Assembly: GCF_018622995.1 (NCBI RefSeq)
Contig: NZ_CP076022.1
Coordinates: forward strand, 2,604,001-2,668,000
Source: Arthrobacter jiangjiafuii
GTDB lineage: Bacteria; Actinomycetota; Actinomycetes; Actinomycetales; Micrococcaceae
Length of the DNA: 64,000 nt
Direction: 5' to 3'
The notes under the pieces are model-generated. The model saw nothing but the letters and a program-made list of their open reading frames with translations. It ran no database searches and was not told the DNA's origin. Positions 43,803 to 56,774 of the stretch are shown in pieces. Position numbers and translations under genes: made by a program. Position 1 is the stretch's first letter. Every line of letters starts with the position of its first letter.

Positions 43803-44672
43803 TTACAGCTCCTGAGCAAAGCGGCCTTCAAGCCGCCGGAAGGTGAATTGCCCCAGCAGAAGGACAAGGGCAGAGGTAACCAAGGCAACGGGCAGCCATA
43901 GCGTGAGCAGCGAGGGCGGCATATCGGCCGCCATTCCCGCGGCGTCCCAGCCGGTTGTGGGAAGCCAGAACGCGTAGTGGAACAGTTCCACGGCCGTCGT
44001 GAGCGGGTTGATCTGGTAAACCGTCAAGGCAGTCGTACCCAGTGAATCGCGGACCATTTGCCAGTGGTAAAGCACCGGAGACGCCCAGGTAGCAATCATG
44101 AGCAGCATGTCCACAAAGTTCTCGGAGTCCCGGAAGTAGACATTGACAGCCCCGAAGAACAGGCCCAGGCCTGTGGCCAGCAGGGCCACGATCAGGAAAC
44201 CGGCGACAGCGGCGGCCAGTTCCGACAATCCCGGTCGCCATCCTGTTAACACAGCGGCCACGAGGAGGATCAGCAGCTGCGGCAGAAAATGCACCGCTGA
44301 GACCCACACCGAAGCTACCGGAAAGAGCTCCCGCGGCAGATAGATCTTCTTGATCAGGCCACCGTTTCCCACAATCGACCGGGACGCGTTCCCCAATGCT
44401 TCGCTAAAGAAGTTAATCAGGATGATTCCCGAGAAAAGGTAGATGGGAAAGTTCGGTGTGCTGTCGTTCATACCCAGGAATATGCCCAAGGCAAACCAGA
44501 AGACCAGGAACTGCACGCCGGGCTTCACATACGACCAAAGCAGCCCCAGCACCGACCCGCGGTAGCGGACCTTGAGCTCCTTAGCGACGAGCAGTTTCAG
44601 GAGGTAACGCGAACGAACCACGTCACGCAGGCCTCCCCCGGAACCCGGGGTGGCAAGTTCACCGGTAGCCAA
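43803..44672 (-). CDS. Polysaccharide ABC exporter permease (Wzm/ABC-2 type)
   Basis: A 289-residue ABC-2 permease with six TMs. The N-terminal RSRYLLKLLVAKELKVRYRGSVLG and LLWSYVKPGVQFLVFWFALG are the Wzm/TagG signatures, and NASRSIVGNGGLIKKIYLPRE (shown here as IVGNGGLIKKIYLPRE) is the amphipathic loop. With the following ATPase it exports a lipid-linked polymer, probably the Galf-containing glycan made by the genes next to it. The start is a TTG at 44672, three bases after the GlfT2-like gene. Confidence 0.92.
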   Translation of the reverse strand: MATGELATPGSGGGLRDVVRSRYLLKLLVAKELKVRYRGSVLGLLWSYVKPGVQFLVFWFALGIFLGMNDSTPNFPIYLFSGIILINFFSEALGNASRSIVGNGGLIKKIYLPRELFPVASVWVSAVHFLPQLLILLVAAVLTGWRPGLSELAAAVAGFLIVALLATGLGLFFGAVNVYFRDSENFVDMLLMIATWASPVLYHWQMVRDSLGTTALTVYQINPLTTAVELFHYAFWLPTTGWDAAGMAADMPPSLLTLWLPVALVTSALVLLLGQFTFRRLEGRFAQEL

Positions 44673-44675
44673 GGT

Positions 44676-47896
<3,221 letters not shown>

Positions 47897-48008
47897 TTAA
47901 AACTGCCTCTATGGGCTGTACCCGACGATCTAGGCTATCCGAGTTTCCTGCGGCTGGCATTTCCGTGCGGCTCTACCACCGGACAACGGACATGCGCAGC
48001 AGGACACT

Positions 48009-48953
48009 TCACCATCCGGACACAGCATGGAACCGCGCGCTGAACTCGTCACTCATACTGCCCGCGTAAGTTGCGGTCAGATGATTAGTGTCCATATACA
48101 CGTTTACGTTTCCGATCACTGGCGGGCATACCCCGGCAGGACAGATCAGATCACTCATGTCCACAAATCCAACGCCGTCAGGCACGCCCCCGGGCCAGTT
48201 GAATGGAGCTTCTGAAGCCAGTTTCAGGGACCGGTCCGTAGCGCAGGCCGAAGCACCTTCCGACTGCGAACAGGCGTACATGTTGAACGGATAACGTGGA
48301 TTGTCTCGGACGCCCACCACAACGATGCCGTGACGAGTTAGCTCCCTAGCGGCGGCTGGCAACCCGTCGACGATGCGTTCTTCAGTGCTGTCCTTGGACG
48401 CGGCGGACGCAACGGTGATCACGGCATCCACGTCATGTTCCAAGGCGTAGGCCATTGCGGCTGCGTTGAAGTCGTTGCACCCTTGGCTGCGCCCTTCACT
48501 CTCGATACCGAAAGAGCAAGCACCCATCAGAAGGGACACCACTTTGTAGTTGCTCTCCCCCGCCATAGGTTCAACCGCCCCTAGCCACTGCTGGGCATGG
48601 GAATCACCGATCACCAAGATGGTCCTTGCAGGATTGTCCGGGGCTGTCACGCGGCAATGGCCGTCAAGGACAGCGGAGCCAGGCTCATCCTCGCCACTGC
48701 ATGCACTTTCCAGCTCCCCCCAGTCCGCGCTGATCTGTGTCGGACCAGGGATAAGCGAGAGCAGGAATGCAGAGATCAGCAGGAAGACATCGACGCCGCC
48801 GGAAACCCGGCCAAACCAGATGTGGTACGTGACGACCATGAGGACCGCGAGTGCCCGTAGGCCCTGTACTTCGGGACGGTAAGCCGGCTTGTCAGTCGTT
48901 TGGGGGGAAAGGCCAGCGGATGCTTTGGGGGCTTCCGTTTGAAGCTGTGACAC
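48009..48953 (-). pseudogene. OafA/YrhL-type acyltransferase-SGNH gene with most of the acyltransferase domain deleted
   Basis: A 314-residue frame that joins the beginning of an acyltransferase-3 domain (YRPEVQGLRALAVLMVVTYH, then GGVDVFLLISAFLL) directly to the extracellular SGNH hydrolase domain (VIGDSHAQQW at about 114, DTNHLT near the end). Intact relatives are about 650-700 residues with ten or more TMs; here TM2 onward is missing, and the frame is kept across the junction at about 48.75 kb (LLS|LIPGPTQIS). SGNH catalytic Ser, Asp and His are present, so the product may still be an exported esterase anchored by one or two TMs. Start is GTG. Confidence 0.8.
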
Positions 48954-49260
48954 AAAGACCTCTTATCGGGACAGGTAATCCAGCCGTTGACTCCCCCCGG
49001 AATCCGCGGCCTTGGCGCGTGCCCGGCACCCCCGCGCCGGCTACTTCGTCTCAATACTAGGCAGAATGGTTCCGGAGACTGAAAACGCCGGATCGCGCCG
49101 GGACAGGGCCGTCTGCGTTAAAAAGGGCGGAATAACTGCCGGTGGGCGCGCTGCTGCCGCACGGTGGATTCGACTTCGCTGGACCAAAAACACATCCGCG
49201 TGTGGTTCCCTCCACAGTCTCGCGGAGCCCGGAGACAGGTTCGCAGGGTCCAGAAACGGG
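48954..49260. other. Intergenic stretch without recognisable gene
   Basis: These 307 bases lie between the acyltransferase remnant and a small membrane protein gene, both on the minus strand. I see no RNA gene, repeat or convincing RBS-led frame. Confidence 0.5.
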
Positions 49261-49701
49261 TTAGAGAACCTTCGGGTCTCCCCCGGAAAGCCTGCTCGTG
49301 TGTTCGAGCACCGGCTTGGTAAACAGGAGCACCAGCACGGCCGCAGCCGGCAGCAACAGAAGCAGCCCGGCCAATAGGACGCCGCCCTGGAGGGTGGGCA
49401 CGGCGATGACGACGGCGAACAGCTGGAAAACGAGTGTTCCGGCACGGGTCCACCGGAATCCGCGATAGAAGAAATGAGCCAGGGCCAGCAGCCAGGCTCC
49501 CGCCGCCGCGAGCAGGACGGTGGTGAAGACCGCACCGCCCATCGAAACCGGTGCGGCCGTGAAAAGGTTGTAAATAAACCAGCCCGCAACGCTCAGCAAT
49601 GCGGCTGCCTCCAGCACGAGTACAACGGATATAACAATGACTGCCGGCGGAACGGCGGCAGACTTGCCAGCCTTCCGGTGCGGCTCTTGGGGTCTTGACA
49701 C
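49261..49701 (-). CDS. Small four-TM membrane protein, hypothetical
   Basis: A protein of about 146 residues if started at GTG 49701 (17 more residues are possible from 49752). After a basic N-terminus (RPQEPHRKAGKSAAVP) come four hydrophobic segments: VIVISVVLVLEAAALLSVAG, GGAVFTTVLLAAAGAWLLAL, LVFQLFAVVIAVP and LLAGLLLLLPAAAVLVLLF. Similar proteins are common in Arthrobacter near whiB1; their function is unknown. It is divergent from whiB1. Confidence 0.72.
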   Translation of the reverse strand: MSRPQEPHRKAGKSAAVPPAVIVISVVLVLEAAALLSVAGWFIYNLFTAAPVSMGGAVFTTVLLAAAGAWLLALAHFFYRGFRWTRAGTLVFQLFAVVIAVPTLQGGVLLAGLLLLLPAAAVLVLLFTKPVLEHTSRLSGGDPKVL

Positions 49702-49893
49702 ACTGGCACCATACCGGACATAGTCGAAGTGCGCCCACGTCCCGGGGCGCAAACACCGGGGCGCTGTGACGCATCCCTCATGATTTGCGCAAAGTAAGAG
49801 CTAATTAACCCTTGTCTGGGTTTCCGTATCGTGGAATCCTAGTAGCTGGGGAAAATCAGGGGCCGGAGCTGGCCCCTTTCGTTTGGAGTTGCT

Positions 49894-49909
49894 CGTGAAT
49901 GTTTTCACA
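49894..49909 (+). promoter_or_regulatory. CRP/GlxR-like operator upstream of whiB1
   Basis: CGTGA-ATGTTT-TCACA differs from the TGTGA-N6-TCACA consensus at one base and is symmetric (GTGAA/TTCAC). It ends 41 bases before the whiB1 ATG. M. tuberculosis whiB1 is known to be controlled by the cAMP receptor protein through such a site. Confidence 0.65.
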
Positions 49910-49950
49910 AACACGTGGGAGTCAACTATTTAGAGGAGATTGTGATTAGC

Positions 49951-50199
49951 ATGGATTGGCGGAGCCGCGCAGCGTGTCTGGACAAGGATCCGGAGCTGTT
50001 CTTCCCTGTGGGCAACACCGGCCCTGCTCTTCTTCAGATTGAGGAAGCGAAAAGTGTATGCCGCCGATGCCCGGTCATGGATACCTGCCTTCAGTGGGCT
50101 ATCGAAACCGGTCAGGACGCCGGCGTCTGGGGCGGTATGAGCGAAGACGAGCGCCGCGCGCTGAAGCGCCGTGCCGCACGCGCACGACGCGCCTCCTAA
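49951..50199 (+). CDS. whiB1: WhiB-family iron-sulfur transcription factor WhiB1
   Basis: An 82-residue regulator with four cluster-binding cysteines (C9, C37, C40, C46 in the pattern C-x27-C-x2-C-x5-C), the GVWGGMSEDERRALKRR turn and a basic DNA-binding tail. The start MDWRSRA matches the mycobacterial WhiB1 start; a GTG three codons earlier is closer to the GAGGAG. WhiB1 is an essential, nitric-oxide-sensitive partner of the primary sigma factor. Location next to pdtaS matches Rv3219-Rv3220c. Confidence 0.94.
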   Translation: MDWRSRAACLDKDPELFFPVGNTGPALLQIEEAKSVCRRCPVMDTCLQWAIETGQDAGVWGGMSEDERRALKRRAARARRAS

Positions 50200-50217
50200 C
50201 ACGGGTCTAAGACTTCA

Positions 50218-50253
50218 GAAGGGCCGCTGCCACGGGCAGCGGCCCTTCCTTTT
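50218..50253 (+). terminator. whiB1 terminator
   Basis: A perfect 14-bp stem (50218-50231 with 50235-50248), three-base loop and TTTT tail, 19 bases after the whiB1 stop. Confidence 0.92.
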
Positions 50254-50326
50254 AATCCCAGCACCGCGCTAAGCGCAGCCCCTCGGTAGACGGGCTGCCG
50301 GACGTAGCGTCTGCAGCGCACCCCGC

Positions 50327-51808
50327 CTAGGCCCGGCGCGACTCCGCATCCAGACCCATTTCGATCCGTACCTGCGTGCCGCCGCCCTCGCGGGCGGACC
50401 ATTCGATGGTGCCGTCGAGCTCACTCTGGACCAGGGTCCGGACAATCTGCAGCCCGAGCCCTTCCCGGCGCGGTTCCGGCGGCAGCCCGGCGCCGTCGTC
50501 GGACACGGTGACGGTCAGGATCTCCTCGGTGTCGGGTCCCATCTGCCGTGAAGCGCTCAGCCGCACGGTGCCCTTGCGGTCCGAAAGCCCGTGTTCGACG
50601 GCGTTGGTCACCAACTCATTGATCACCAGTGCCAGCGGCGTGGCGAAGTCGCTGGGCAGCTCTCCGAAGGATCCCTCCTTCTCGGTCCGCACCTGCTGCG
50701 TCGGCGAGGCCACCTCGGCCGCCAGCCTGAACTGCCGGTCGATCAGCTCGTCGAAGTTCACATTCTGAGTCAGCCCCTGCGAGAGCGTTTCATGCACCAG
50801 GGCAATGGTCGCCACCCGGCGCATCGCCTGCGCCAGGCCCTGCTTGCCTTCTTCGCTTTCCATCCGCCGCGACTGCATCCGCAGCAGGGCCGCCACCGTC
50901 TGCAGATTGTTCTTCACACGGTGGTGGATTTCCCGGATCGTGGCGTCCTTGGAGACCAGTTCCATCTCCCGGCGGCGCAGCTCGGAAACGTCGCGGCACA
51001 GGACCAGCGCCCCGAATCGTTCCTTCTCGTCCCGCAGTGGAATTGCCCGCAGCGACAGGCTCACGCCGCGGGATTCTATCTCGGTCCGCCACGGCATCCG
51101 CCCGGTCACCACCAGGGGCAGTGTCTCGTCCACCATGCGCCGGTCCTTGAGCAGCGCGGTGGTGATCTCCGCCAGCGAGCGGCCTTCCAGGGTTTCCATG
51201 TCCCCCAGGCGGCGGAACGCCGAGACGCCGTTGGGCGAGGCGTACTGCACGACGCCGTCGGCATCCATCCTGATCAGCCCGTCGCCCACGCGCGGGGCAC
51301 CGCGGCGGGAGCCGGTGGGCGTGGCGAAGTCGGGCCAGAGCCCCAGCGTTCCCATGCGCAGCAGGTCGTAGGCGCACTGGCGGTACGTCAGTTCCAGCCG
51401 CGAGGGCATGCGGGAGGATGACAGGTCCATGTGGCTGGTCACCACGGCAAGCGTCCTGCCGTTGCGGACGAAGGGAATCGCTTCCACCCGCATGGCCGTC
51501 TCTGTCGTCCAGTTCGTTTCGCTGGACCGCTCAATGACCTGGCTCTCCCAGGCCTTGTCCGCCAGCGGCTGCAGATCCGCACGCATCCGCTCCCCGACGA
51601 AGTCACTGTGGAAGACAGTGTGCGACGTCGAGGGGCGGGCGTGTGCCAGCGCCACATAGCTGCCGTCTGGCAGCGGGAACCAGAGGGCCAGGTCGGCGAA
51701 GGCCAGGTCGGCGACCAGTTGCCAGTCGCCGACCAGCAGGTGCAGCCATTCCGCGTCCCCCGGCCCGAAGTCGGCATGGTCCTTGATCGGATCGGTAAAA
51801 ATGGCCAC
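50327..51808 (-). CDS. pdtaS: Sensor histidine kinase PdtaS
   Basis: A 493-residue soluble kinase. An N-terminal GAF-like domain (about 10-150) and a PAS domain (about 175-285, VGDGLIRMDADGVVQYASPNG) precede a HisKA_2 dimerisation helix with the phospho-acceptor His in IREIHHRVKNNLQTVAALL (about 294-312) and a HATPase with NELVTNAVEHGLS and DDGAGLP. In mycobacteria PdtaS signals to PdtaR, an RNA-binding ANTAR regulator. No PdtaR gene is in the window. It is convergent with whiB1 across its terminator. Confidence 0.93.
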   Translation of the reverse strand: MAIFTDPIKDHADFGPGDAEWLHLLVGDWQLVADLAFADLALWFPLPDGSYVALAHARPSTSHTVFHSDFVGERMRADLQPLADKAWESQVIERSSETNWTTETAMRVEAIPFVRNGRTLAVVTSHMDLSSSRMPSRLELTYRQCAYDLLRMGTLGLWPDFATPTGSRRGAPRVGDGLIRMDADGVVQYASPNGVSAFRRLGDMETLEGRSLAEITTALLKDRRMVDETLPLVVTGRMPWRTEIESRGVSLSLRAIPLRDEKERFGALVLCRDVSELRRREMELVSKDATIREIHHRVKNNLQTVAALLRMQSRRMESEEGKQGLAQAMRRVATIALVHETLSQGLTQNVNFDELIDRQFRLAAEVASPTQQVRTEKEGSFGELPSDFATPLALVINELVTNAVEHGLSDRKGTVRLSASRQMGPDTEEILTVTVSDDGAGLPPEPRREGLGLQIVRTLVQSELDGTIEWSAREGGGTQVRIEMGLDAESRRA

Positions 51809-51843
51809 AGTCTCTTCTTCTTGTCGGTGTTCTTCGTGCCGCG

Positions 51844-54800
51844 CTAGCGGCGGACGATGGAGCGCAGCAGCCGCAGGGCAACCGAGAGGGATGCCATGTC
51901 GTCACGCTCGAGCTTGTTGACGTCCTCGAACATCGCCCGCGCGCGTTCGAGATTGTCGGCATTCTGCTCTTCCCAGAGGTTTACCCGCTTGTCCGGGGCC
52001 TCCCCCGCTTGATCGGCGGTAGCCGTCATGGCCGCCACGGTCATGTCCGCCACGGTGGAGTACAGGTCGTCGCGAAGCGCCGCCCGGGCCAGTGCCTGCC
52101 AGCGGTCACCGCGCGGAAGCCGGGTGATCCGCTCCAGCAGATCATCCACACCGAACCGCTCATACAGGGCGAAGTAGATCCCGGCGACGTTTCCGGCCGG
52201 CTCGTCCACCCGCTTCGCGGCCAGCAGGACGATGTCCAGCAACCCGAAGCTCTCGAACAGTTCAGCCCAGTACGTCCCCAGATCTTCCGGCAGCTGCCAG
52301 TCGCGGGAGCGTTCCAACGCCGTCTGGAACCGTTCCAGGTCCTTGCCCTGCAGGTAGTCCAGCAGGTTGGCGCGCAGCGGCACCAGCATCGGCTTGAACG
52401 CTTCGATATCCTCGTCGATGGAGCTGCCGCGGCCCACATGATTGACGAACCAGCGCACGGCCCGGTCCAGCAGCCGGCGCATGTCCAGGTGGATGGTGGT
52501 CCAGTTATCCGTGGGGAAGCTGGCCGGCAGGTTGTTCAGCGCCGTGACGACGCCGTCGATCCCGTAGATCTCCCGCAGCGCAGTGAAGGCGCGGGCGACC
52601 ATCGACTCGGTGGCCGAGGTTTCCTCGATGACGCGGAAGGCGAAGGTGATGCCGCCGATGTTGATGATGTCGTTAGCCACCATGGTGGCGATGATTTCGC
52701 GGCGCAGCGGATGGGTATCCAGCTGGTCCTCGAACCGCTCCACGAGCTGCTTCGGGAAGTACCGGCGCAGGGTGCCGCTGAAGTAGGGATCATCGGCGAG
52801 GTCGGAGTTGGTCAGCGCCTTGGTCAGTTCAATCTTGGCGTAGGCCGCCAGCACGGACAGCTCCGGTGAGGTCAGTCCCTCCCCCGCAGCCACCCGGGCC
52901 CGCAGTTCTTCATTGGTGGGCAGCGCCTCCAGCTCGCGGTTCAGGTCCGCATGCTTCTCCAGCCAGTCCATCAGCCGTTCGAAACTCGGGCTCCACTCGA
53001 CCACGTGCCGGCGGTCGTTAAGGAGCAGCATGTTCTGGTCCTTGTTGTCCTGCAGCACCAGGCGGCCGACTTCATCGGTCATGGAATGCAGGAACTCCGA
53101 GCGTTCGGCCGGGTCCAGGCGTCCGGCAGCGACCATCCGGTCGACGAAGATCTTGATGTTGACCTCGTGGTCGGAGCAGTCGACGCCGGCCGAGTTGTCG
53201 ATCGCGTCCGTGTTGAGGATGACTCCGGCCCGGGCGGCTTCGATGCGTCCGCGCTGGGTCATGCCCAGGTTTCCGCCTTCGCCGATGACCTTGACCCGCA
53301 GGTCGCAACCGTCCACGCGGATCGGGTCGTTGGCCTTGTCCCCCACCTCGGTGTTGGTCTCCGTGGAGGCCTTCACATAGGTGCCGATTCCGCCGTTGTA
53401 GAGCAGGTCGGCCGGAGCCTTGAGGATGGCCCGCAGCAGGTCCGGCGGGCTCATCTTCGTCACTGACTTGTCCAGGCCCAGGACCTCGCGGACCTCCGGG
53501 CTCAGCGGAATGCTCTTGGACTGGCGCGGGAACACCCCGCCGCCGGCGCTGATCAGCGAGGCGTCATAGTCGGCCCAGGAGGACCGGGGCAGCTCGAAGA
53601 GCCGGCGCCGTTCCGCGTGGGACGCGGCCGGATCCGGGTTCGGGTCCAGGAAGATGTGCCGGTGGTCAAAGGCCGCCACCAGCTTGGTGTGCTTGGACAG
53701 GAGCATGCCGTTGCCGAACACGTCCCCGCTCATGTCTCCGACGCCGACGGCGGTGAAGGACTCGTTCTGGGTGTCCACGCCCAGCTCGCTGAAGTGGCGC
53801 TTGACCGATTCCCAGGCGCCGCGTGCGGTGATGCCCATGGCCTTGTGGTCATAGCCCACGGAACCGCCCGAGGCGAACGCGTCTCCGAGCCAGAAGCCGT
53901 ATTCGGCGGACAGCTCGTTGGCGATGTCGGAGAACGAGGCAGTGCCCTTGTCGGCTGCGACCACCAGGTAGCTGTCGTCGCCGTCGTGGCGTACCACGCG
54001 CTGAGGCGGAACAACCTGCTCCTCGCCGTCGGACAGGACCAGGTTGTCGGTGATGTCCAGCAGGGCGCGGATGAAGGTCCGGTAGCTTTCCTTGCCCTCT
54101 TCCATCCACGCTCCACGGTCGGCCGCCGGGTCTGGCAGCTGCTTGGCGTAGAAGCCGCCCTTGGCGCCGGTGGGCACGATGACCGCGTTCTTCACGGTCT
54201 GCGCCTTCACCAGGCCCAGGACCTCGGTGCGGAAGTCTTCCCGGCGGTCGGACCAGCGCAGCCCGCCGCGGGCGACCTCGCCGAAGCGCAGGTGGACGCC
54301 TTCCACGCGCGGGGAGTAGACCCAGATCTCGTACTTGGGCCGCGGGAACGGAGCGCCGTCAATGGCAGCGGTGTTCAGCTTGAAACTGACATACGGCTTG
54401 TCCTGGTAAAAGTTGGTGCGCAGCGTGGCATTGATGAGGTTTGCCACGGTGCGCAGCACCCGGTCCGCATCCAGTGTGGGCACCTGCTCCAGGCCGGCGT
54501 CCAGCGCCTCGCGTGCCGCTGCAACGGCGGTGGTGCGTTCGTCGTCGGACAGGTCCGGATTGAAGCGTGCCTCGAACAGTCCCACCAGGGCGCAGGCCAC
54601 GGCCGGATTGCGGCGCAGCGTGCCGGCCACGAAGCCGTAGGAGTTGGTATTGCCCAGCTGGCGCATGTACTTGGCATAGCTGCGCAGGATGACCACCTGG
54701 CGCCAGGACAGACCGAGCTCCAGGATGAGGCGGTCAAAGTAGTCCGACTCGCTGGCGCCGGACATACCGGCGCGGAAAGCCTCGGCCAGGAGCGAGCCGG

Positions 54801-56688
54801 TCTTTTCCGGATCCATGCCCGCCGGGTACTTGAGCCCCAGGTCGTAGAGGTGGAAGGTGGTTCCGTCTGAACGGTTCACCTCGTAGGGCCGCTCATCCAG
54901 GACCTCCAGGCCCAGGTTGTGCAGGATCGGCAGGAGCTGCGTCAGGGACCGCGGCTGGAGCAGATAGAGCTTCAGGCGGGCGTCCTCGCCGCCGCTGCGG
55001 CGGGAGGATTCCGGCGTATAGACAAAGAGCTCCGGAGCCGTGTCGGGGTTCGCAGCGCGGTCCTCGAAGCGCGCAATATCCTCCAGCGCACCTTCAACCT
55101 CGTAGTCCACCCGGTAGTTGGCCGGGAATGCCTCGGCCCACAGCGCGGAGAGCTTCGCGGCCTCGTCACGGTCAAAGCGGGAGCCCAGGGCTTCGGTGAT
55201 GCCTTCGCTCCAGGAACGGGCGGCCTGTACCAGGCGCTGTTCGAGCGCGACGGTGTCAACCTCAGTGATCTCTGCGCCGCGGGGCAGCCGGATCCGGAAG
55301 AACAGCCGGGCCAGTGCCGATTCGGTCAGCCGTGCTTCAAAGTCGACTGACACGGCGTTAAACGTTGACCGCAGCTCGTCCTGGATACGCAGGCGCACCG
55401 AGGTGTTGTACCGGTCGCGGGGGAAGTAGACCAGGGCGGACACGAAGCGGCCGTAGACATCTGCGCGCAGGAACAGCCGCGTGCGGCGTCGTTCCTGCAG
55501 CCGCAGGATGCCCTGGGCGGTTTCGAGCAGGGCGTCGACGTCGACCTGGAAGAGTTCGTCGCGCGGATAGGTCTCCAGGATGGAGAGCAGGTCCTTGCCC
55601 GAGTGGGAGTCTGCCGGGAAGCCGGAGCGGCGCATGACTTCGCGGACCTTGTCGCGGACGATCGGGATGTTGCGCACCGAGCCGGTGTAGGCGCCGGTGG
55701 AGAACAGTCCGATGAACCGGCGCTCGCCGTTGACGTTGCCCTGGGCATCGAAGCGCTTGATGCCGATGTAGTCAAGGTAGGCAGCCCGGTGCACGGTGGA
55801 ACGGGAGTTCGCCTTCGTGATGACGAGGGCACGCTTTTCCCGGGCCTTGGCCCGCCCGGCGCTGGTGAGGTGCTGGACCCGGCGTGCCGGGGAGGTGCGG
55901 CTGAGCAGGCCCAGGCCCTTTTCGGCGCTGACCCGGAGCATGTCTTCGCCGTCTTCGGTGATGAGGTCGTACTCGCGGTAGCCCAGGAAGGTGAAGTTTC
56001 CGTTGTCCAGCCAGGACAGCAGCTCACGGGCCTGCTTCAGGTCGGGGATTTCCCCCGAGCCGGAGGCTTCCTCCAGGGAACGGGACACCTCATGGACCTT
56101 GGCGCGCATGGCGGCCCAGTCGGTGACGGCCAGGCGCACGTCCTCGAGGACCTTGCGCAGACCGGCAATCAGGTCATTGCGGGCGGTCTCATCGCTCAGG
56201 CGTGCCACTTCGACGGCGATCCAGGATTCGATCCGGGTGGTTTCGTCCTGGCCGCCCAGCAGGCTGGAGAGGTTGGGCAGTGCTGCGGTGTCGCCGCTGG
56301 AGACCCCTGCCACGGCGGGAACCCGGCGTACCGACTGCAGTGCGCCGTCCTGCCGGCCACGGCTCACCAGGAACGTCGGATGCACCACCAGCCGGATCCC
56401 GGCGTTGCGCCGGACGATTTCCGCCGTCACCGAATCCACCAGGAACGGCATATCGTCGGTGACGATGAGGATGACGCTTGCGTCGCCCTGGTCAAAAATG
56501 TCCACCGAGGCGGTGCCTTCGGGGCGGTGGGAGGCCAGATCGCGGTGCCGCTGGGCCCTTTCGCGCAGGGTTGACGGAGGATATCCCTCCGCATCCTCTG
56601 CTGCCATGTGCTCGTAGTAATTCCCTGTGAATTCGTCCAGGGAATCGTCGGTACCTGGGAGATCCGGAATACGGGATCCAGACGACAT
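51844..56688 (-). CDS. gdh: NAD-specific glutamate dehydrogenase, large (180-kDa) type
   Basis: A 1614-residue enzyme converting glutamate to 2-oxoglutarate and ammonia, orthologous in size and layout to Rv2476c. A long N-terminal regulatory region (to about 720) contains ACT-like modules; the catalytic domain has VPTGAKGGFYAKQLPD (about 838-853) with the substrate Lys, and the Rossmann part includes AVGVGDMSGDVFGNGMLLSK (about 976-995). A helical C-terminal domain follows. It is 35 bases upstream of pdtaS on the same strand, so the two may share a transcript. The long frame is intact. Confidence 0.96.
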   Translation of the reverse strand: MSSGSRIPDLPGTDDSLDEFTGNYYEHMAAEDAEGYPPSTLRERAQRHRDLASHRPEGTASVDIFDQGDASVILIVTDDMPFLVDSVTAEIVRRNAGIRLVVHPTFLVSRGRQDGALQSVRRVPAVAGVSSGDTAALPNLSSLLGGQDETTRIESWIAVEVARLSDETARNDLIAGLRKVLEDVRLAVTDWAAMRAKVHEVSRSLEEASGSGEIPDLKQARELLSWLDNGNFTFLGYREYDLITEDGEDMLRVSAEKGLGLLSRTSPARRVQHLTSAGRAKAREKRALVITKANSRSTVHRAAYLDYIGIKRFDAQGNVNGERRFIGLFSTGAYTGSVRNIPIVRDKVREVMRRSGFPADSHSGKDLLSILETYPRDELFQVDVDALLETAQGILRLQERRRTRLFLRADVYGRFVSALVYFPRDRYNTSVRLRIQDELRSTFNAVSVDFEARLTESALARLFFRIRLPRGAEITEVDTVALEQRLVQAARSWSEGITEALGSRFDRDEAAKLSALWAEAFPANYRVDYEVEGALEDIARFEDRAANPDTAPELFVYTPESSRRSGGEDARLKLYLLQPRSLTQLLPILHNLGLEVLDERPYEVNRSDGTTFHLYDLGLKYPAGMDPEKTGSLLAEAFRAGMSGASESDYFDRLILELGLSWRQVVILRSYAKYMRQLGNTNSYGFVAGTLRRNPAVACALVGLFEARFNPDLSDDERTTAVAAAREALDAGLEQVPTLDADRVLRTVANLINATLRTNFYQDKPYVSFKLNTAAIDGAPFPRPKYEIWVYSPRVEGVHLRFGEVARGGLRWSDRREDFRTEVLGLVKAQTVKNAVIVPTGAKGGFYAKQLPDPAADRGAWMEEGKESYRTFIRALLDITDNLVLSDGEEQVVPPQRVVRHDGDDSYLVVAADKGTASFSDIANELSAEYGFWLGDAFASGGSVGYDHKAMGITARGAWESVKRHFSELGVDTQNESFTAVGVGDMSGDVFGNGMLLSKHTKLVAAFDHRHIFLDPNPDPAASHAERRRLFELPRSSWADYDASLISAGGGVFPRQSKSIPLSPEVREVLGLDKSVTKMSPPDLLRAILKAPADLLYNGGIGTYVKASTETNTEVGDKANDPIRVDGCDLRVKVIGEGGNLGMTQRGRIEAARAGVILNTDAIDNSAGVDCSDHEVNIKIFVDRMVAAGRLDPAERSEFLHSMTDEVGRLVLQDNKDQNMLLLNDRRHVVEWSPSFERLMDWLEKHADLNRELEALPTNEELRARVAAGEGLTSPELSVLAAYAKIELTKALTNSDLADDPYFSGTLRRYFPKQLVERFEDQLDTHPLRREIIATMVANDIINIGGITFAFRVIEETSATESMVARAFTALREIYGIDGVVTALNNLPASFPTDNWTTIHLDMRRLLDRAVRWFVNHVGRGSSIDEDIEAFKPMLVPLRANLLDYLQGKDLERFQTALERSRDWQLPEDLGTYWAELFESFGLLDIVLLAAKRVDEPAGNVAGIYFALYERFGVDDLLERITRLPRGDRWQALARAALRDDLYSTVADMTVAAMTATADQAGEAPDKRVNLWEEQNADNLERARAMFEDVNKLERDDMASLSVALRLLRSIVRR

Positions 56689-56774
56689 GTAATACGCCTC
56701 CGTTGTTGCCTGCTTTTGCGGTCCGCGTCATTGCAGACGGCTTTACACGAGCCTATCCCGCAGGAATGAAAAGG

